Shown here piece by piece: positions 1 through 13,497 of a DNA stretch of 64,000 bases. Source of the stretch: Xiphydria camelus (Eukaryota; Arthropoda; Insecta; Hymenoptera; Xiphydriidae); contig OY783194.1 of the NCBI GenBank assembly GCA_963678675.1, positions 28,312,278 through 28,376,277 on the forward strand, written 5' to 3'. The notes beneath the pieces were generated by a model. That model was not told the DNA's origin and searched no databases. It saw nothing but the letters and a program-made list of their open reading frames with translations. A program made the translations under genes and the position numbers. Each line of letters starts with the position of its first letter. Within the stretch, counting starts at the first letter, position 1.

Positions 1-1890
1 CATCTTCGATATTTTTCTCTCGTTACGATATATCGTTCTTCTACTTTTTCTTCTCTATTCTCGTACATACACATGTAGAGAGATAGGTAACGAAGATGGC
101 CCCTGATAATCATAATCCATGATGAAAGGCAGAATCCTCTCAGTGGTCTCTCAATAATTGAATCAATCACTGCGAGTAGACTCGAACGCAGTCTCAGTTG
201 GCCCCTACGCATCATCGAGAGAAACGCGCTTCAGGGGCCAACCGAACATGGAATTCGCTTCCATTCCTCGACAACCGATTCGGACGTGAAGGCGGAGGCT
301 GACGAGAATTTATAACGAACTTGCCGTCGACTCATTTCTTCTCGTCGCTCCTCGATTCGTCTCGGGGCCGCAGAGAGAGAGGGGCCCGCGGAACTCTCAA
401 GAGTATATAAATGTGAATACGCGCGCGAGTCTTTCGAAGACGGACGCGTTGAAAAGGATTCTATCTCCGATACAAATATCCCGTACGTGTCTTTCGAGAT
501 GAATTCAAATCTTCGAAAAGCGTTTCCTGCTCACCTCCTCCCCCCTCGCCGTCTCGTCGATACGCAAATGACCCCCGCGTGTGGGTGACCTCGAATTCCT
601 CAAGATCCTGGAGTGAAGGAGCGAGAAAAGGACGGGAAATATCACCCCCCGGCGGCCGGATTCCGTTCCAAAAGAAGCACGACGCGGACCACAGATGGTG
701 AGCGAGTGACGTCACGCCATAAACTCGACAACCACAAACCGTTCCATCGGGGTGGGGCGGAGTGCGGGGGTGGGAGAGCGCTATTTTTCCAGCGGCACGC
801 GGGGTTGAAATGGTTTTTTAATGAAATTTCACCGCTCCCGACGAATTACTCACGAATGTCGGTCGACGAAATCGCTCGCCTCCCGGATCCTGTTACGAGG
901 AGTCCATCCGACTGGCTTCTACATAATTTCGTATTGCTCCATATCTACGGACTAACTCGATCTAAACGCGCGCGCTGAGAGAAGAATTATTTATATTGAT
1001 ATAATATTTAATCAGGTCGCCGCTCGTGACTAAATATTTATTTAATCCAATCAATAGTTAGCTATAAACTTATACAACCAATTCGGAGTATAACGTGGTC
1101 CATTTTAAATGACGCATCTTGTGACCCTGTACAGTTAAATGAATTTATCCCCCGGATAATTGCATACAACGAAATGCGATTTATGAAATTCGATCGCAAC
1201 GGCAGCAGCCGAGGCCCCCCCCCCCCCGTCGAAAAATCTGAAACGGGGGCGCAGATGTATCTATACGCATACATGTACGGCAATAGCTCGCGCAGGAAAT
1301 CGGCGAAGCTTTATTTCCGCTATACAATCAACGTATAGCGCGCGCAGAGCAGTCGTCGGGAAATGGCGGGGCTGCGAACCCTACCGAAGAAGGGTCGATG
1401 ATGTCAGGAATGGCGCGCATTGTATATCGGCGGACGTCGCTCTAGCGCGGGGGCGGAGGGAGCGAGCGACGCGCGTACGCGACGAGTCGCGCGTGTGTGC
1501 ATTAATGACGAGCGGAACGATGACATCATCCAATGCCATCACACGTAAACAGCGCGCGAGGGCGGCCTGAAACCTCCTCCCCTCTTCTGTATCACGAAAC
1601 TCCCAATTCCGACGTTAAACGTATATATATTCCGAGATGCCTAGATATAAGCTTCCGGTTGGCGATGCACACGTGTCGCGTTTTACGGCGTCTAGTCCGT
1701 CCGTTTGGATTTTCGATGGATCGGAAGTTTTCGAAATTCTCGACTGTGGATCGTGTTTCGGTCGGATCGTGAAAAGCTTTTAGGGTATGGAAAAAAAAAT
1801 GTTGTACAAAGTACTCAATAAATGGAGTAATTAGGGATATTTCACGTAACAAAAGTTGTCCTCGAGCGCGACATAGCACAGAGTATCGTT
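1..1890. other. No gene recognised
   Basis: CpG-rich first 1.8 kb with short unrelated reading frames only; no domain, splice-bounded exon or element recognised apart from the poly-C run. Confidence 0.5.
1215..1227 (+). repeat. Poly-C run of 13
   Basis: Uninterrupted C run; prone to sequencing and replication slippage. Confidence 0.9.
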
Positions 1891-1892
1891 TC

Positions 1893-2173
1893 CAGGTGGA
1901 AAAGATCTATATGGATTATATATGTATTTTGTATATAGAACATATATAAATTTGGGCTTATTAAATTTATATATGATTTCAATTTAAACCATATATGTAT
2001 TACATATGGATTGTACAAAAATAAAAACAATTGAAGTAATGCTACATATAAAACATATATAGTTCGTATATGTGGTTTATATAAAAATTATACATTAATG
2101 AAATTAGCCTAAGTTTACATATGTTCCATATACAAAATATATATAATCCATATATTATAGATCTTTTCCACAG
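1893..2173. mobile_element. MITE-like inverted-repeat element, family H
   Basis: Ends GGTGGAAAAGATCTATA and TATAGATCTTTTCCAC are inverted, and the match extends inward through AT-rich sequence (ATGGATTATATATG). AT-rich, no coding capacity, one copy here. Confidence 0.8.
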
Positions 2174-2231
2174 ATTGTACATTGTGAATACCGTATTTTT
2201 CATTGCAAGAACTGCAACTCATATACTCGCA

Positions 2232-2455
2232 CGCTGAAAAAATAATTTGCTTCATTCAATCATCGGTGAAGTTGAAAACGGCGAATTTCACGGTGCAATT
2301 GCTTCAATGCCATACGAGTGTAAGGAAAAATAAATAAAGTTGAAGCAACGAATTTGAAGTTGAAGCGAGTGAATATCTACTTGAAATAATTACACCACGA
2401 GATTCACCGTATTCAACCTCACCGAAGGTTGAATGAAGCAAATTTTTTTTTCAAT
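2232..2455. mobile_element. MITE-like family A, copy 1
   Basis: Terminal inverted repeats of about 60 bases, TTGCTTCATTCAATCATCGG at the left and the same inverted at the right. Matches 8271-8493, 21362-21571 and 48538-48764. Confidence 0.88.
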
Positions 2456-2941
2456 GTATGTAATACATTAGTGGTAGATACTATTGGTTATGGAAGATCT
2501 TGAATATTGTGAAATTAATTTTTTTTTTGACACAGTAGTAATTACAGTGTATAACGGTACTCTGTACTATACACGTATTGTTCTTGAGGACAACTCCTGC
2601 TGTGTGAAATATAATTTTGTACAAATTTTTGTTTCCGTTGAATTTTCTTAAAAAGAGACGCAGGAGGGATTGAAAATCCGGTGAAGGAAGACTCACGTAA
2701 TTTATGTATAGTCCCTCCGTGTCGTCGGCTTGTACGTTAAAGCGCGCCTAATTCCTTCGTTATAGTCGTACGGGTAATTCGAGATCTAAGCTCCTTGGTG
2801 GTCATTGCACGCCTGCCGTTTTGCCGCCGCTTTGGTCTTCCTCCTTGCTCGAGATGAACCGACGTTTCTCTCGGATGAGTTTTAAGGATTTAAGACGATT
2901 GCTCGCGGCCCGCGGTTTGTGGGAATACTATACCGTGACAA

Positions 2942-2970
2942 AAGAGAAAGAGAGAGAGAGAGAGAGAGAG
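2942..2970. repeat. GA microsatellite
   Basis: Mostly uninterrupted AG dinucleotides. Confidence 0.92.
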
Positions 2971-2979
2971 CAGAGGACG

Positions 2980-4980
2980 ATGCGAGGTGGCCTTACTAGT
3001 TCTCGACCACGCGGAGATGATAATGGGGGCTTTTTACTAGTATCGACGCGCATCGGTTACGGAATATTACCGAGGGTTTTGTTGAGATATTAACGAAACC
3101 TCGTCGTGGCGTTCCCGCGCGGAGCAGGTGTATAGGTATATATTTTCTAATCCAAACCGAATACGTTTCTTCCAGTGACGTGAGAAGATTCGGCGTTGCC
3201 TTCAAAGGGCTCTCTCGTTGACGAGATTCCAAAAAAGTGACATACCAATATCGACGCGGATCGGTTTTACTAAAAATTTTACAAATTTTTTTTGTAGCAT
3301 TCCACATGGAACGGGAGTACGTACATAGAAAAAATAGGATAAATGTCTTGGTTGGAAGCACGAATTAAAAATCGATTATTTTGAAAACTATTAGAGGTAT
3401 CGAAAAAAAATGCTAACCAAAGTTGTTCGTCTATACTTCTACTATAAAAAAGCTATCTTTGATTTTTTACATATCTCCACTGCGTTCCGAGATAATCGCG
3501 TTCCAATTGAAACGAAACCGGGATCGTTTATACTACCTTTTTCCTATACTCATATTTAATCCAAATCAACTTCACTTCACCCAGTGATATAATAAGACTC
3601 GGTACTGCCGACAAAAAACCCTTTCATCAAGAAGAAACCAAGATAAGTGAACCTCCCCTCCGTGATATACGAGGGTAATAATTAAAAAGAGGAAGTAAAC
3701 GTATAATTAAAATACTTAACGGGCGTTATCAAAGGAAGGAGTGAACGGGGAAGACACCGAGGCACGTTCGTTGGCACTTTTTATTGTAACGGGCTGATAG
3801 TGCCCTGCAGACGACGATGCGAGTAGGTACATACATACTCGCTCTCTTTACCATGTATTCTTTTTCCTCCGTCTCTTCTCGAAAAACGTGTTCCGCATAA
3901 TTATCATAATTTCATACGAGGCACGAGCGTGCGGTGGAGATGTGACGCGTTATTTGTCATGTATGAAATTCTTGCCGCCGCGCTGCCCACTGATTTTTAG
4001 AGCAACATGGACCGTTTGCATTATGGAATGAGTAATAAGAAGAATACGTCGACGTGTGTGATAAATATAGCTGTGGGATAAAAAATTGCGGACAATAATA
4101 CCATTTTTATGTACGAGCTTCTATAATTGGAGCCCGCCGAGTGGAAGGAGAAATTCTGGGAGGGAGGGAAAGAAATACAAGCAACCTACGCTTTTCATTC
4201 AAGGACACGCATATAGAGAATGTGATTTTTATTCTTAATTAATTAGATGTTTGATTACTACTTGCGTTCGCAGTTAGTATTAAATAGAATAAAACGGTAA
4301 TTTAATCATACATTCACATTTGCAATCCACTTAGTAATTGCTAATTATATTGATATGATAACTAATTGAACACGCTATAGGTACTTTGTGTAAAAGTGTA
4401 CAATTAGTAGATACCCATCGATTACTTACAAATTAAAAATGTAATTACCAGTTGGAATCCAATTAATTGTGTGTCAATATCTCACGCCATCTAAATTATA
4501 GACGTATTGTGCATCTCGGCTCGGGACTCTTATCTACAGCCTCCGTCGATGAAGGGTCCAACAGTGAACGCGCGACCGAAGAATATTTTCTCATCTTGCA
4601 CAATAACGCAATGCATATCGCGCCTCTTTCGTAGTACAGGTCCGACTGCGAGCGAAACGCCCCTTCCAGTGACACTGGATCTTCGACACACGTCGGAATT
4701 ATGTATCGCGTCGATCGATCTTCGAGACTCCACGTCGAGTTTTGGTGAAACGTCGCGATTGTGGCTCGTACGGAGAGCCCACGCTTTTTCCTCTCATCTT
4801 CCTTCCGATGTCTCTCCCACATTGAAGCGCATGAATAAAAGATGAAGCAATTTCTTCCGTTATGGAAGTAGTAGCTAATGCTCCGTAGCGTATTTACTAA
4901 TGCTTCTTTCTATTCGTGTATTAATCGAGGATCTGTACATCCACGCGTATATTCATGTATTTTAAATTGCTTATATCTGG
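2980..4980. other. No gene; diverged direct repeat
   Basis: TAATCCAAACCGAAT...CCAGTGACG...GATTCGGCGTTGCC near 3150 resembles TAATCCAAATCAACT...CCAGTGATA...GACTCGGTACTGCC near 3556. Family E copy 1 lies between. The rest shows nothing. Confidence 0.5.
3365..3556 (+). mobile_element. Family E element, copy 1 (degenerate)
   Basis: Contains AATCGATTATTTTGAAAAC, then ACATATCTCCACTGCGTTCC and GAGATAATCGCGTTC, the signature of family E. Confidence 0.78.
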
Positions 4981-4995
4981 TTTCTCGAAAAGCGA

Positions 4996-5205
4996 AAGGA
5001 CATTATGTGCCTGAAGTTCCGAACGTTCATTTGAATGAAAAATATTGATTTTAAGACACCATGGACAATATCGAGTTTATTGATTATTTGACGTAGAGAC
5101 ATTTTTGCGAATTAGACGACTATCGAAAATATAAAGTGATCAATGAACTCAATATTGCCATGATCGTCTAAAATCGAAATTTTTCATTCAAATCAACATT
5201 CGAAT
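4996..5205. mobile_element. Inverted-repeat element next to family B
   Basis: Arms such as TTTGAATGAAAAATATTGAT recur inverted as ATCGAAATTTTTCATTCAAA. Abuts the family B copy at 5207. Confidence 0.7.
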
Positions 5206-5206
5206 T

Positions 5207-5484
5207 TTCAGGTGCAAACTGAGAAGAATAATTAGGTTAAAATGACAACACGCATCTAGTTAATCTCGTTTAGTTACTCTGACCAAAATACTGGTCAGTT
5301 GAATCAAATATCAAGTTATTCTAACCGAATGTTTAGTTACTCCAACCAAACGATTAGTTACTCTAATCAAAAAATTGTGAATTTAACCGAACAGCTGGAG
5401 AGGATCCATATTTCACCAAACGGTCCGGGCGTCATCTCCAGGATTTTGGGTTTGATTGATCAAGTTATTTTTCTCAGTGCATGG
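5207..5484 (-). mobile_element. MITE-like family B, copy 1
   Basis: Reverse copy of 23761-24026 and 32838-33098. Ends in TTATTTTTCTCAGTGCA. The interior repeats a motif like GTTACTCTAATCAAA several times. Confidence 0.85.
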
Positions 5485-7308
5485 GATACCGATGACAACT
5501 TTGATTTCCACGGAAAGACAAAATTCTGCAAATTCTATATTAAGAGCCGCTGAAATATTCGGGATATTTCGAGACGCAGCGCGAACGTAGGTAGGTTTAC
5601 ACTCGACTTTGCCAAGAAAAACTGCCGTTCGCCGGAATAGTTATTCGTGGGGGTGCAACATCTAACAGACTCGCGTATAGACGTCCAAATAAAAAGCCTC
5701 GTTCCAGCGTGAATCCATTCTCGGTGCAGTTAAAATTACCGTCCCAAGATTAATTCACTTCTAGTTAAGGAGAATGAACGAGGCTTTTAAACTTGCTTTC
5801 CAAACTGCAGCCCGCTTATTGTCGGAGCATTTCCCCTTTGCGCGCACGCTGCATGGCACTCCGGCGCGCGGCGGTGTCTTCGCCCTTCCGCGCCATCGAT
5901 CCGATCGGGCGGAAAGGAATCTCGGTGACGGAATACAAAAATAGTCGCGCGCGGCGAGTAGAAAAATGCTCTTTTTTGCCTTCTTCCGGGGGCGGATGAG
6001 CGAGCGAAGAAGTCATTCGCTCGGTTGCCGCGAGTAAAAGTCAGTCGGTAAGTCAGTCAGTCAGTCGGTCGCCGTCTGCGACGCGTAATGAATTAAGGGA
6101 ACAGGATATCGGTGCGACTGCCGCTGCTGCTGCTGCTACGACTCATCTCGTTCCGCACTGCACCTACGTCGTCTCCTCTCTCCCACTCTCCGCCTCGCTC
6201 TCTCTTTCTTCTCTTTCTTTTTCCGAGCCGTTAAAAAAAAATAGTGTACAAAGCTGCTCTCGCTCGCGGTGAATGTATAAATAAATCCATAGTACACCGA
6301 CGTACGAACTGTCTCCCCGGCACGACAATACAATGCGCCTCTCTTACTTTGTCCGCGCGGAGGATCTTTTTTCATTCCCGGCGACGCGGCGGCTCCACGC
6401 GATTACGGGTGGAAACGAGGGGAATCTCGGTGAAGCGTCCCGGCTGTTATTACACGCCGCAGTTGCCGCGAGAATATCATCTCGACTCTTTGGAGGGAAA
6501 CGCTTCCCGGCCGCACCAACGCGCTTCGCTCGTAGATTATAGGTACTCGCTACACTCGCATCGTGTATCAATGCTGACAATGAGCTCGTACGTCCTGGTT
6601 CAAAGGCTCGAACTTTTGCCTGGGATGAACAATCGCTTCGTCCCACATGGGATGCATTCCGGTACTTATTCTGTTCGGACGATGAGATAAAATCGGTTTC
6701 GCGCTGGGGATTTACGGGCAAAGCTGGTTTTTATGATTTTCTTGGATATTTTTCCGATTTGGAAAATTGAAGAAATTTTTGGTGTGAGTGTGAGCTTCGA
6801 AAAAACAAAAAACGAAGCACGTAAACTCTAAAAATTATAAGGCGAAGTATCTGAATTCTTGAAATACCGGAGCAGTGTATTCACACGGAAAAGAAATAGT
6901 CATTTTTACAGCCTCGTCCAGTAGCGCTGAGACTCGAGCTTATTTTTAAGAATTTGTACACAGAGGAGATATTTCTATGCACTGTTACACAACAGTACCT
7001 ACATAGAATAGGTAGTAAAAATTGCTGTTTTTCCCCATATAATTTCCAAAAAATCACGGCGCTCCAAACTTACAAGTAATGCACGAGATATTTTAAATCT
7101 ACGCAACACGTTCCTGGCTTTTTTAACTCTTAAAAGGATATTCGGACGCACTACAGTGCACATATGCATCTTTAAGAATACCACATATAATACAAAATCC
7201 ATTGACACTTAAAATAGAAGATATTAAACACAATACGAAGCCCCAAACCCAAGGCTACAAGCGCATTGAAGAGCAGGTGCTACGCGCGGATTAAAGAGCA
7301 AGGCAGAC

Positions 7309-7335
7309 ACCTCTCTCTCTCTCTCTCTCTCTCTT
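7309..7335. repeat. CT microsatellite
   Basis: About 13 CT units at the edge of a CpG-rich block. Confidence 0.92.
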
Positions 7336-7500
7336 CGGTCCGGAATTCAGGCGCACTTGTCCCTCGCAAAACCGAAAGCCGGTCCACCGGACGCGTCCCT
7401 ATGGTTCAAGGATCAACTGCGCGAGGGTCTTTTGCATTCGCGTGTTCGTTCACCTCGCGGCGATGCGGCCAGTGTATGGTAGGCGCGCGGTTGCCAAGCT

Positions 7501-7538
7501 CGACGCATTCGGAGAGAAAGAGAGAGAGAGAGAGAGAG
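7501..7538. repeat. GA microsatellite
   Basis: AG repeats inside the same CpG-rich block as the CT repeat at 7309. Confidence 0.9.
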
Positions 7539-8270
7539 CAGACGGTACACTCGCGCGCGTGGCGCGGTCGGGCGACGCGTCGTTGGCCGAACGCAACGCT
7601 CGTTCGAGGGTCGCGTCCAGCCTGGTAGTTCGACGACGCGCGCGCGGGAGGTGTAGGCGTGCGGAGAGAGAAGGAGAAACGAGTACACGAAGAGAAAGAG
7701 GGAGGGATGTAGAAAGGGCCGAGTAAAAATCGTCCGAGCGAGCTCCTCGCAGTCTCTCTCGCGCGCGCGAGCCCTGAGACTCTCGTTCGGCTCTTCCTTC
7801 CCTTATCTGTATCTCGGTACATACCTATACCTACGTGCGCGCCGGCGAGTGCTGCACGGCGCACGGGGGGCGCTCGGTGCGCCGCGACGGGGCCGAGAGA
7901 TATCTCTTCAGAGCGCCGCGCGGAACAGACCCCTTTTCGTGTCTACTCCGCTCTCTCTCCCGATCGTCTATAAATAACGGAGCATATTTCTCTCTGGACC
8001 CACTGAATTCTCTATGCGCTTTCCGTCCTGGACTTTTCGTAATGTTGACGAGAATACGCCGTGGACACGGCCTGGCTATTGTTTTTTAATAAAATGTCGA
8101 TGCATTGCGAACGATCAAGAAATTCGGTAGAGTTTCACAAGTAAATTTGCGCAAAGCTCCTATATATAGTCGAGAGATAAATTCATTACAGGAAATATTT
8201 AATATATATTATAATATGGTCAAGGGGGGAAATAGAAAAAAAAAAGAAAAGTGAGATAACAATGAGAATA

Positions 8271-8493
8271 CTGAAAAAAAAATAATTCAACCATTGGTGA
8301 GGTTGAACACGGCGAATCTCACGGTGTAATTGTTTCAAGTAGATATTCACTTCTTTCAACTTCAAATTGGCTGCCTCAACTCTAAATATTTAACCTTACA
8401 GTCTTATGCTATTGAAACAATTATTACTTCGACTTGAAAAATTGCTTTATTCAATCTCACTGACGGTTGAATGAAATCATTTTTTTTTCAGCG
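8271..8493. mobile_element. MITE-like family A, copy 2
   Basis: Same arms as the 2232 copy (TTCAACCATTGGTGAGGTTG) with a shared interior (TTCAACTTCAAATTGG). Confidence 0.88.
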
Positions 8494-8499
8494 ATGAAG

Positions 8500-9690
8500 A
8501 GACGATTAAATAACAAAAATTGAAGCCGCAGGAATCGAAAAAAATTCGCAAGTAACCTCGATTGCATGTCATTCCAATTTTTAAATACAAATTGCATAGT
8601 ATACGTGTATATAAAAACAAACAGACTGGAGTAACAAACCCTCGAAAATGATTGACCGGTCGTCGACATGATGCACTACTCCTAAAAGAACTGTCGTTTT
8701 CGACCGCACTATACATATACACACCGAGGAGAGCAAAAAGAAGCTCGCACCATAAAAGTCCGGTTTTAATATTTTATGGTTAGCCGTTGAAGATTTACGG
8801 TTGACCGACAGATTTGCGGTTGGGCTGTAAGACAAGAAATATAGTTCAAAAGACCAGTCGTTGCGCATTTTTACGGGCGACTATAAAAATAGCTTTCGAA
8901 TTGTCCCTCAATTCGAATGTTTTCTCGGCTCCGCGCACGCGTGACGTATGACGAAAATTTTGAAACTTCCCGCCGTGTCCCGTACACCGTACACCGTACA
9001 CATAAAACGAGCGTTGGGGTTACTCGTGCGTGTCTTCTGCCCCTTTGTCCGATGAATTTATCGTGCAGGCGAGGAGCCGAGGACGAAGTCGTTTATGGCA
9101 CCGCGAGACGCGTGACCGTTCTTCCGAACGCGGGAATCCCTCGCCGCGGGATGCGAGCAACGCGATATTTAATGGAGAGCGAGGCTCGAATTCGGGCGGA
9201 TTTATCTCGCGCGAGGATTTTAAAGAGACGGGGGAGCGGCTCGCTTGTAGAATCTCGCAAGGAGTGCACAAGGAGCAATTTATACCTAATTAGTGGGAGT
9301 GCGGGTAATACAGAGCCGACCTGTGTCGGCCTCCGGCTGCTGCGTCGGGGAAGTAAAGAAGGGCACGAAGCGTAAAGTGCATCAAATCACATGTTACGGG
9401 ACGGACTCCTCCGATTGAGTAGCTCGGCGCGCACCCGGGAGCTCTTTCCGTCCGACTGTAATCGAGTAATAAGATTGCATTTGAATAAACAAGCTTTCCT
9501 TCCCTCGCGAAGTTATATTTCTCGGTACTTGTTTGCTGTGATGAAAGGCTTAATTAATTAGTTCGAAGATTTTCCCCCGTTTAAATTCATCGTTCCGAGT
9601 ACGTACATTCCGTACGGCGCAGCAAGAAATATCAAATTTGTTCAGTACTCTAGTATTTTCAATGATTAGTCTCTTATCAGGTGTAGGTAT
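8500..9690. other. No gene recognised
   Basis: Long open frames on both strands at 8917-9375 come from GC-rich composition; no motif supports coding. Confidence 0.5.
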
Positions 9691-9693
9691 TTA

Positions 9694-9956
9694 TACACTC
9701 AGAGAACAATTTATTAACAGGTGATAAATATAATTTTAAATACGACGGAATAAATGCTTCGTCATGACAAGGAAATATATAATATGTTAATTATTAAAAT
9801 GTTTATTTATTCAAATGGTTGCCTCAGAGGATCAAATTGTGCCAAATAAATATCGTAATAGTTAACAAATATTTACTTGATACGATAAAATGTTTATTTC
9901 GCCATATTCAAAAAAACATTTATTAACTACAAATAAATTGTTTTTCTCGTTGTATA
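9694..9956 (+). mobile_element. MITE-like family C, copy 1
   Basis: Shares TGTTAATTATTAAAATGTTT and GTGCCAAATAAATATCGTAA with the 14141 copy; ends TTTTTCTCGTTGTA. Confidence 0.88.
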
Positions 9957-10057
9957 ATTTAACTTTCCACTAGTCCCTTTATCGCGAAGAAAAACACGGA
10001 AATCCTCCGATAAGTAGATTAATTTCCCTTTAGCTCAATTCAAATTTACACGCGTCG

Positions 10058-10236
10058 TACACTGAGGGAAAAATTTTGAAAATTTAACTAAATCGGCGGT
10101 TACGATTGAGGAAATGCAGATCTAGTTACTTGGACTAATAATTAACTCGAAATTTATTAATCGGAGTAACTAATTCTGCATTCCCCCACCAGTAAACGCT
10201 GGTTTAATCGAATATACCATTTTTTCTCTCAGCGTA
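10058..10236 (+). mobile_element. MITE-like family D, copy 1
   Basis: Begins TACACTGAGGGAAAAA, contains ACTAAATCGGCGG and AACTAATTCTGCATT, ends TTTTTTCTCTCAGCGTA. Confidence 0.85.
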
Positions 10237-11702
10237 GAATCAAAAAGAAGGACATAATAAAACTGCCGAGAGATCGACCATCAAGGACTACCGCAGAGTT
10301 TCACGATGTAAACTCCACATAAATATGCATATAGTCGTGCAGTCGATGAAAGTCTAAAGAAGCGTTTCGCCGATGGGCGAGGAACGCTGCTCCAGAAGCG
10401 TCATCCTTCGCGACATAATCTCCGTAGGGTGCTGGCCGCTCGGACACGACCATTAAAGCCTCTCATTGTGCCGTAGCTCGCGCGAGAAGCGACGAGCGAG
10501 ATGCCTATCGACTCTGTCTTTCTCTCTCTTTTGGATCTCGACGCGACTTTGTATGTTTTGATTATCAGAGATCCGAGAAGGCCGGGACGCATTGTTTACA
10601 CAATGCACGGTGGGTGCGAGATAACGCCGTCTACTGCCAGCCCCGAGCGGCGGTGGTTGATTCGTGACGTTTTTTTCTCACAGCCGCATGATGTATACTC
10701 TGGATAGGATGTAAGGATGCAGCCGCCACACTACGCTGTACTATACGGTTGACGCGGTGTGAAATTTCATATCTACCGCCCGCGAGATTACCCCTGACGC
10801 GTAGGGCTTCTCCGGCGACGGGGGGGAAACCTGTTATTACCCTTCGCTTTCGAATATTCGAAATTTTCATTCCGTGATATTCCAACGGATTCGAACGAAG
10901 CGGGAACCGGTGTTCGATGGTTTCATGAATGAAGAATCGCTTGATTGATGAATGAAAGAAACGTTTATATGCATGTCTTTGATCCGTAGGATAAAGTAGC
11001 CTGCAGAGCCATCGAATGTCAAAGTCTGCAGGTGTTTCGTTCATCGATAGTCGCAGTTGCATCCTCGGAGATTATGGCTGTAAGAAAGCATACTGTAGAT
11101 ACGATGAAAATGGAGAAATCGTCATTTTTTCGAAATTAAAAATTACAAATTTAAATTCAATTTTAAATTCAATTTTTTTTCCAAATATTAAATATTTGTT
11201 TCAACTTTCATCTCTAAGGATCGAAAAGGAAACACGGTTACTTTCGCCTTCCAACTCCCGACTCTTCGGATATTTAAACGCGTTCTTGTGGAGGGAAGAA
11301 CAAAATATATGTGGTGGATCTAAAATTTACTTTTATAATTAGAGTATCGGGGAATGCGGTTTTGCTATTTCAAAAAATTTATATATATCACGCCGTGTAC
11401 GATCCTAACTTGTAAATCGAAGCGACGAAGGAGGTGGTCGGCAGGGCGCTCGCTTCGAGCTCACCTTGCAGAAATAGCCGTCGGCGCGCATCGCTATAAT
11501 AGTCTGGAAATCGTTCCGCGGCTAACGCTGCCGCGTGGGCAATGTTTGCTCGTAAACGCGAGCCGCGGCTTGCAGTTTGCATGCGCTTGTTTTCGATTCC
11601 CGCGGAGTCCAGTAAAGTTCTGTTTATGGTTCGGACCCTTTCATGTTAATTAGATATTTTACTGCAACGAATGAGGTTAGTTACGCTGCAGTTACTGTAG
11701 CG

Positions 11703-11906
11703 TAGGGTGAAAGTGGGAAAACGCCTCGGTTGAATTGCGAGTTCAAAATCGATTATCTTGAAAACAATTTAAATAAAATATATTCGTCAATTATTTTACC
11801 GTGAAAAAGTTGCTTTAAATTGTTTTCATATCTCTACTGCGCTTCGAGATAATCGTGTTCAAAATTAAACGGAAACTGAGGCGTTTATCTCACTTTTATC
11901 CTATAC
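11703..11906 (+). mobile_element. Family E element, copy 2
   Basis: Begins TAGGGTGAAAGTGGGAAAAC and ends CACTTTTATCCTATA, so the ends are inverted repeats. Interior CGATTATCTTGAAAAC and GAGATAATCGTGTTC. Confidence 0.87.
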
Positions 11907-11986
11907 ATTTATATGCAGTTCGCTGCACATTTAATGAAAAGTTTTTCTCTTCTTCTCGTACTATAGAACGCATAAAAAATATGAGT

Positions 11987-12245
11987 TATAAGCAGAGAAA
12001 AAGAGTTAGTTAGGTTTACTAATTACTTGCGGGGTCACAAGTAATTATTTGTTCACATCAATGAAATTTGTCAATATATATCAATTAGATATATCTTTCT
12101 TACAATCATATAAAATAATATATAATTGCGAGGATTAAATATTGAGTCCACGTGAAAAAAGATCAAACTGATGCAAATAAATAATTACTTGCCACCTCGC
12201 AAGTAATTTTTAGTAGGTCCAACTACTTCTTTTTCTCTGTATATA
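11987..12245. mobile_element. Inverted-repeat element, family N
   Basis: Ends AGCAGAGAAAAAGAG and CTTTTTCTCTGTA are inverted; both arms carry TTACTTGC and CAAGTAATTA blocks. Confidence 0.78.
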
Positions 12246-12249
12246 AGAA

Positions 12250-13290
12250 ACACCATTGGATTCGAAAGACAAAACGAGGCGCGTTGGCGGGATTTTAAAC
12301 CCGCGAATTGTTTGCGTGTGAATTCCACTGGCATTTCACGACGCAATGGCATTTCGTCTCCAATTACACAACAAGACGACAGCTATATGCACTTCCTTCG
12401 AGCGCTCCCGCGAGACTACGTATATAAGCGCTTTGCGAGAAGGCATTACGGCTGTACTCTTCATTCTAAGCGAGGTATATTTACATGTGTATGGCTATCC
12501 AGACATACATACGCGACGGCGGGTCAAGCAAACCGAGGAGAGCTCCGCGCGATGACCGAGTCTCCTTATTACACTCGCCAGCCGGAATGCCTCGCATCGC
12601 GCGATGCACATATAGAACCACGAGCCAACGCTCCAAACGCTGTCGTAGATAAATACACGACGCGACCGTCTCAGCGGCATCTCGTAAAATTTTAATTCGA
12701 CGACTCCAAGTATTTTCGGTTATTTCGTCAGAGCACGACGGGCGAAGCTGCACCGCGGCACCGGCTGTCGAGCTTTGTGGGAAAACTATGCGATCTATTT
12801 TTCTGGGCGATGATGCGGCACCCCAAACCCCTCCTCCCCACCTTGGCCGCCCGCGCGGCTCGTACGTACGTATATCTATAGAATACCCGCGTTTCTAGGC
12901 ATGAGAAGGGGTCGCAGTGCTATGTCATCGCCCAGAAGGGCTTCAAAAGATTCGTGCATCTCGTGTGTATAAGAAGTGCCCAGATAATATTATATATCGG
13001 AATTTTTCCTGGCTGTTGACTCGAAGCCCTCTTATGAGATTCCACGCCATCGCGGAGAGCTTTCGTGTAAGTATATGTATACATGCATTGTATACAAATA
13101 TAAGTGGAGTTATATAGATGTGATTTTTTTCTAAATAAATCACTTTATGTTTACTTTTATGAAAATAAGAGTATCCCCTTTCGTACGAATCTATTTTCTT
13201 CTGTGATTTTAATCAGTTTAGTGTAATTGAAACATATAATGAGGAGAGAGAAAAAGAGTTGCTAAAATAGCAATACCGTGTTCATGAAAT
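12250..13290. other. No gene recognised
   Basis: Only short overlapping frames on both strands. Confidence 0.5.
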
Positions 13291-13296
13291 CGTATA

Positions 13297-13497
13297 CCTA
13301 CACAGTTGAAAATTCTTTTGCTAAAACCGGTCCACCCAATTTTGTGTGTTAAAATCAGTTAATCCTTGGGATTAATTTCATGTTCTTCATGTTAATTTTC
13401 ATACAAAAAATGTTGAATTAACACGAAAAATCAGTCGGTCTTAACATACAAGAATAGGTGGACCGATTTAAACACAAATTTTTTCCAACTGTGTATA
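13297..13497. mobile_element. MITE-like family G, copy 1
   Basis: Begins ACCTACACAGTTGAAAA and ends TTTTTTCCAACTGTGTA. Shares the GGTCCACC block and its inverse (GGTGGACCGATTT) with 45588-45793. Confidence 0.8.

Larger units (their letters stand above)
5490..8265. other. No gene; CpG-rich island 7380-7960
   Basis: Gene-free. Two simple repeats and a GC-rich, CpG-dense block that could be promoter-like, with TATAAATAA at about 7969; no downstream exon is seen. Confidence 0.4.

Noticed and set aside
8917..9375. 152-residue frame as a gene
   Set aside because: Frames of similar size overlap on both strands in GC-rich sequence; no domain recognised.
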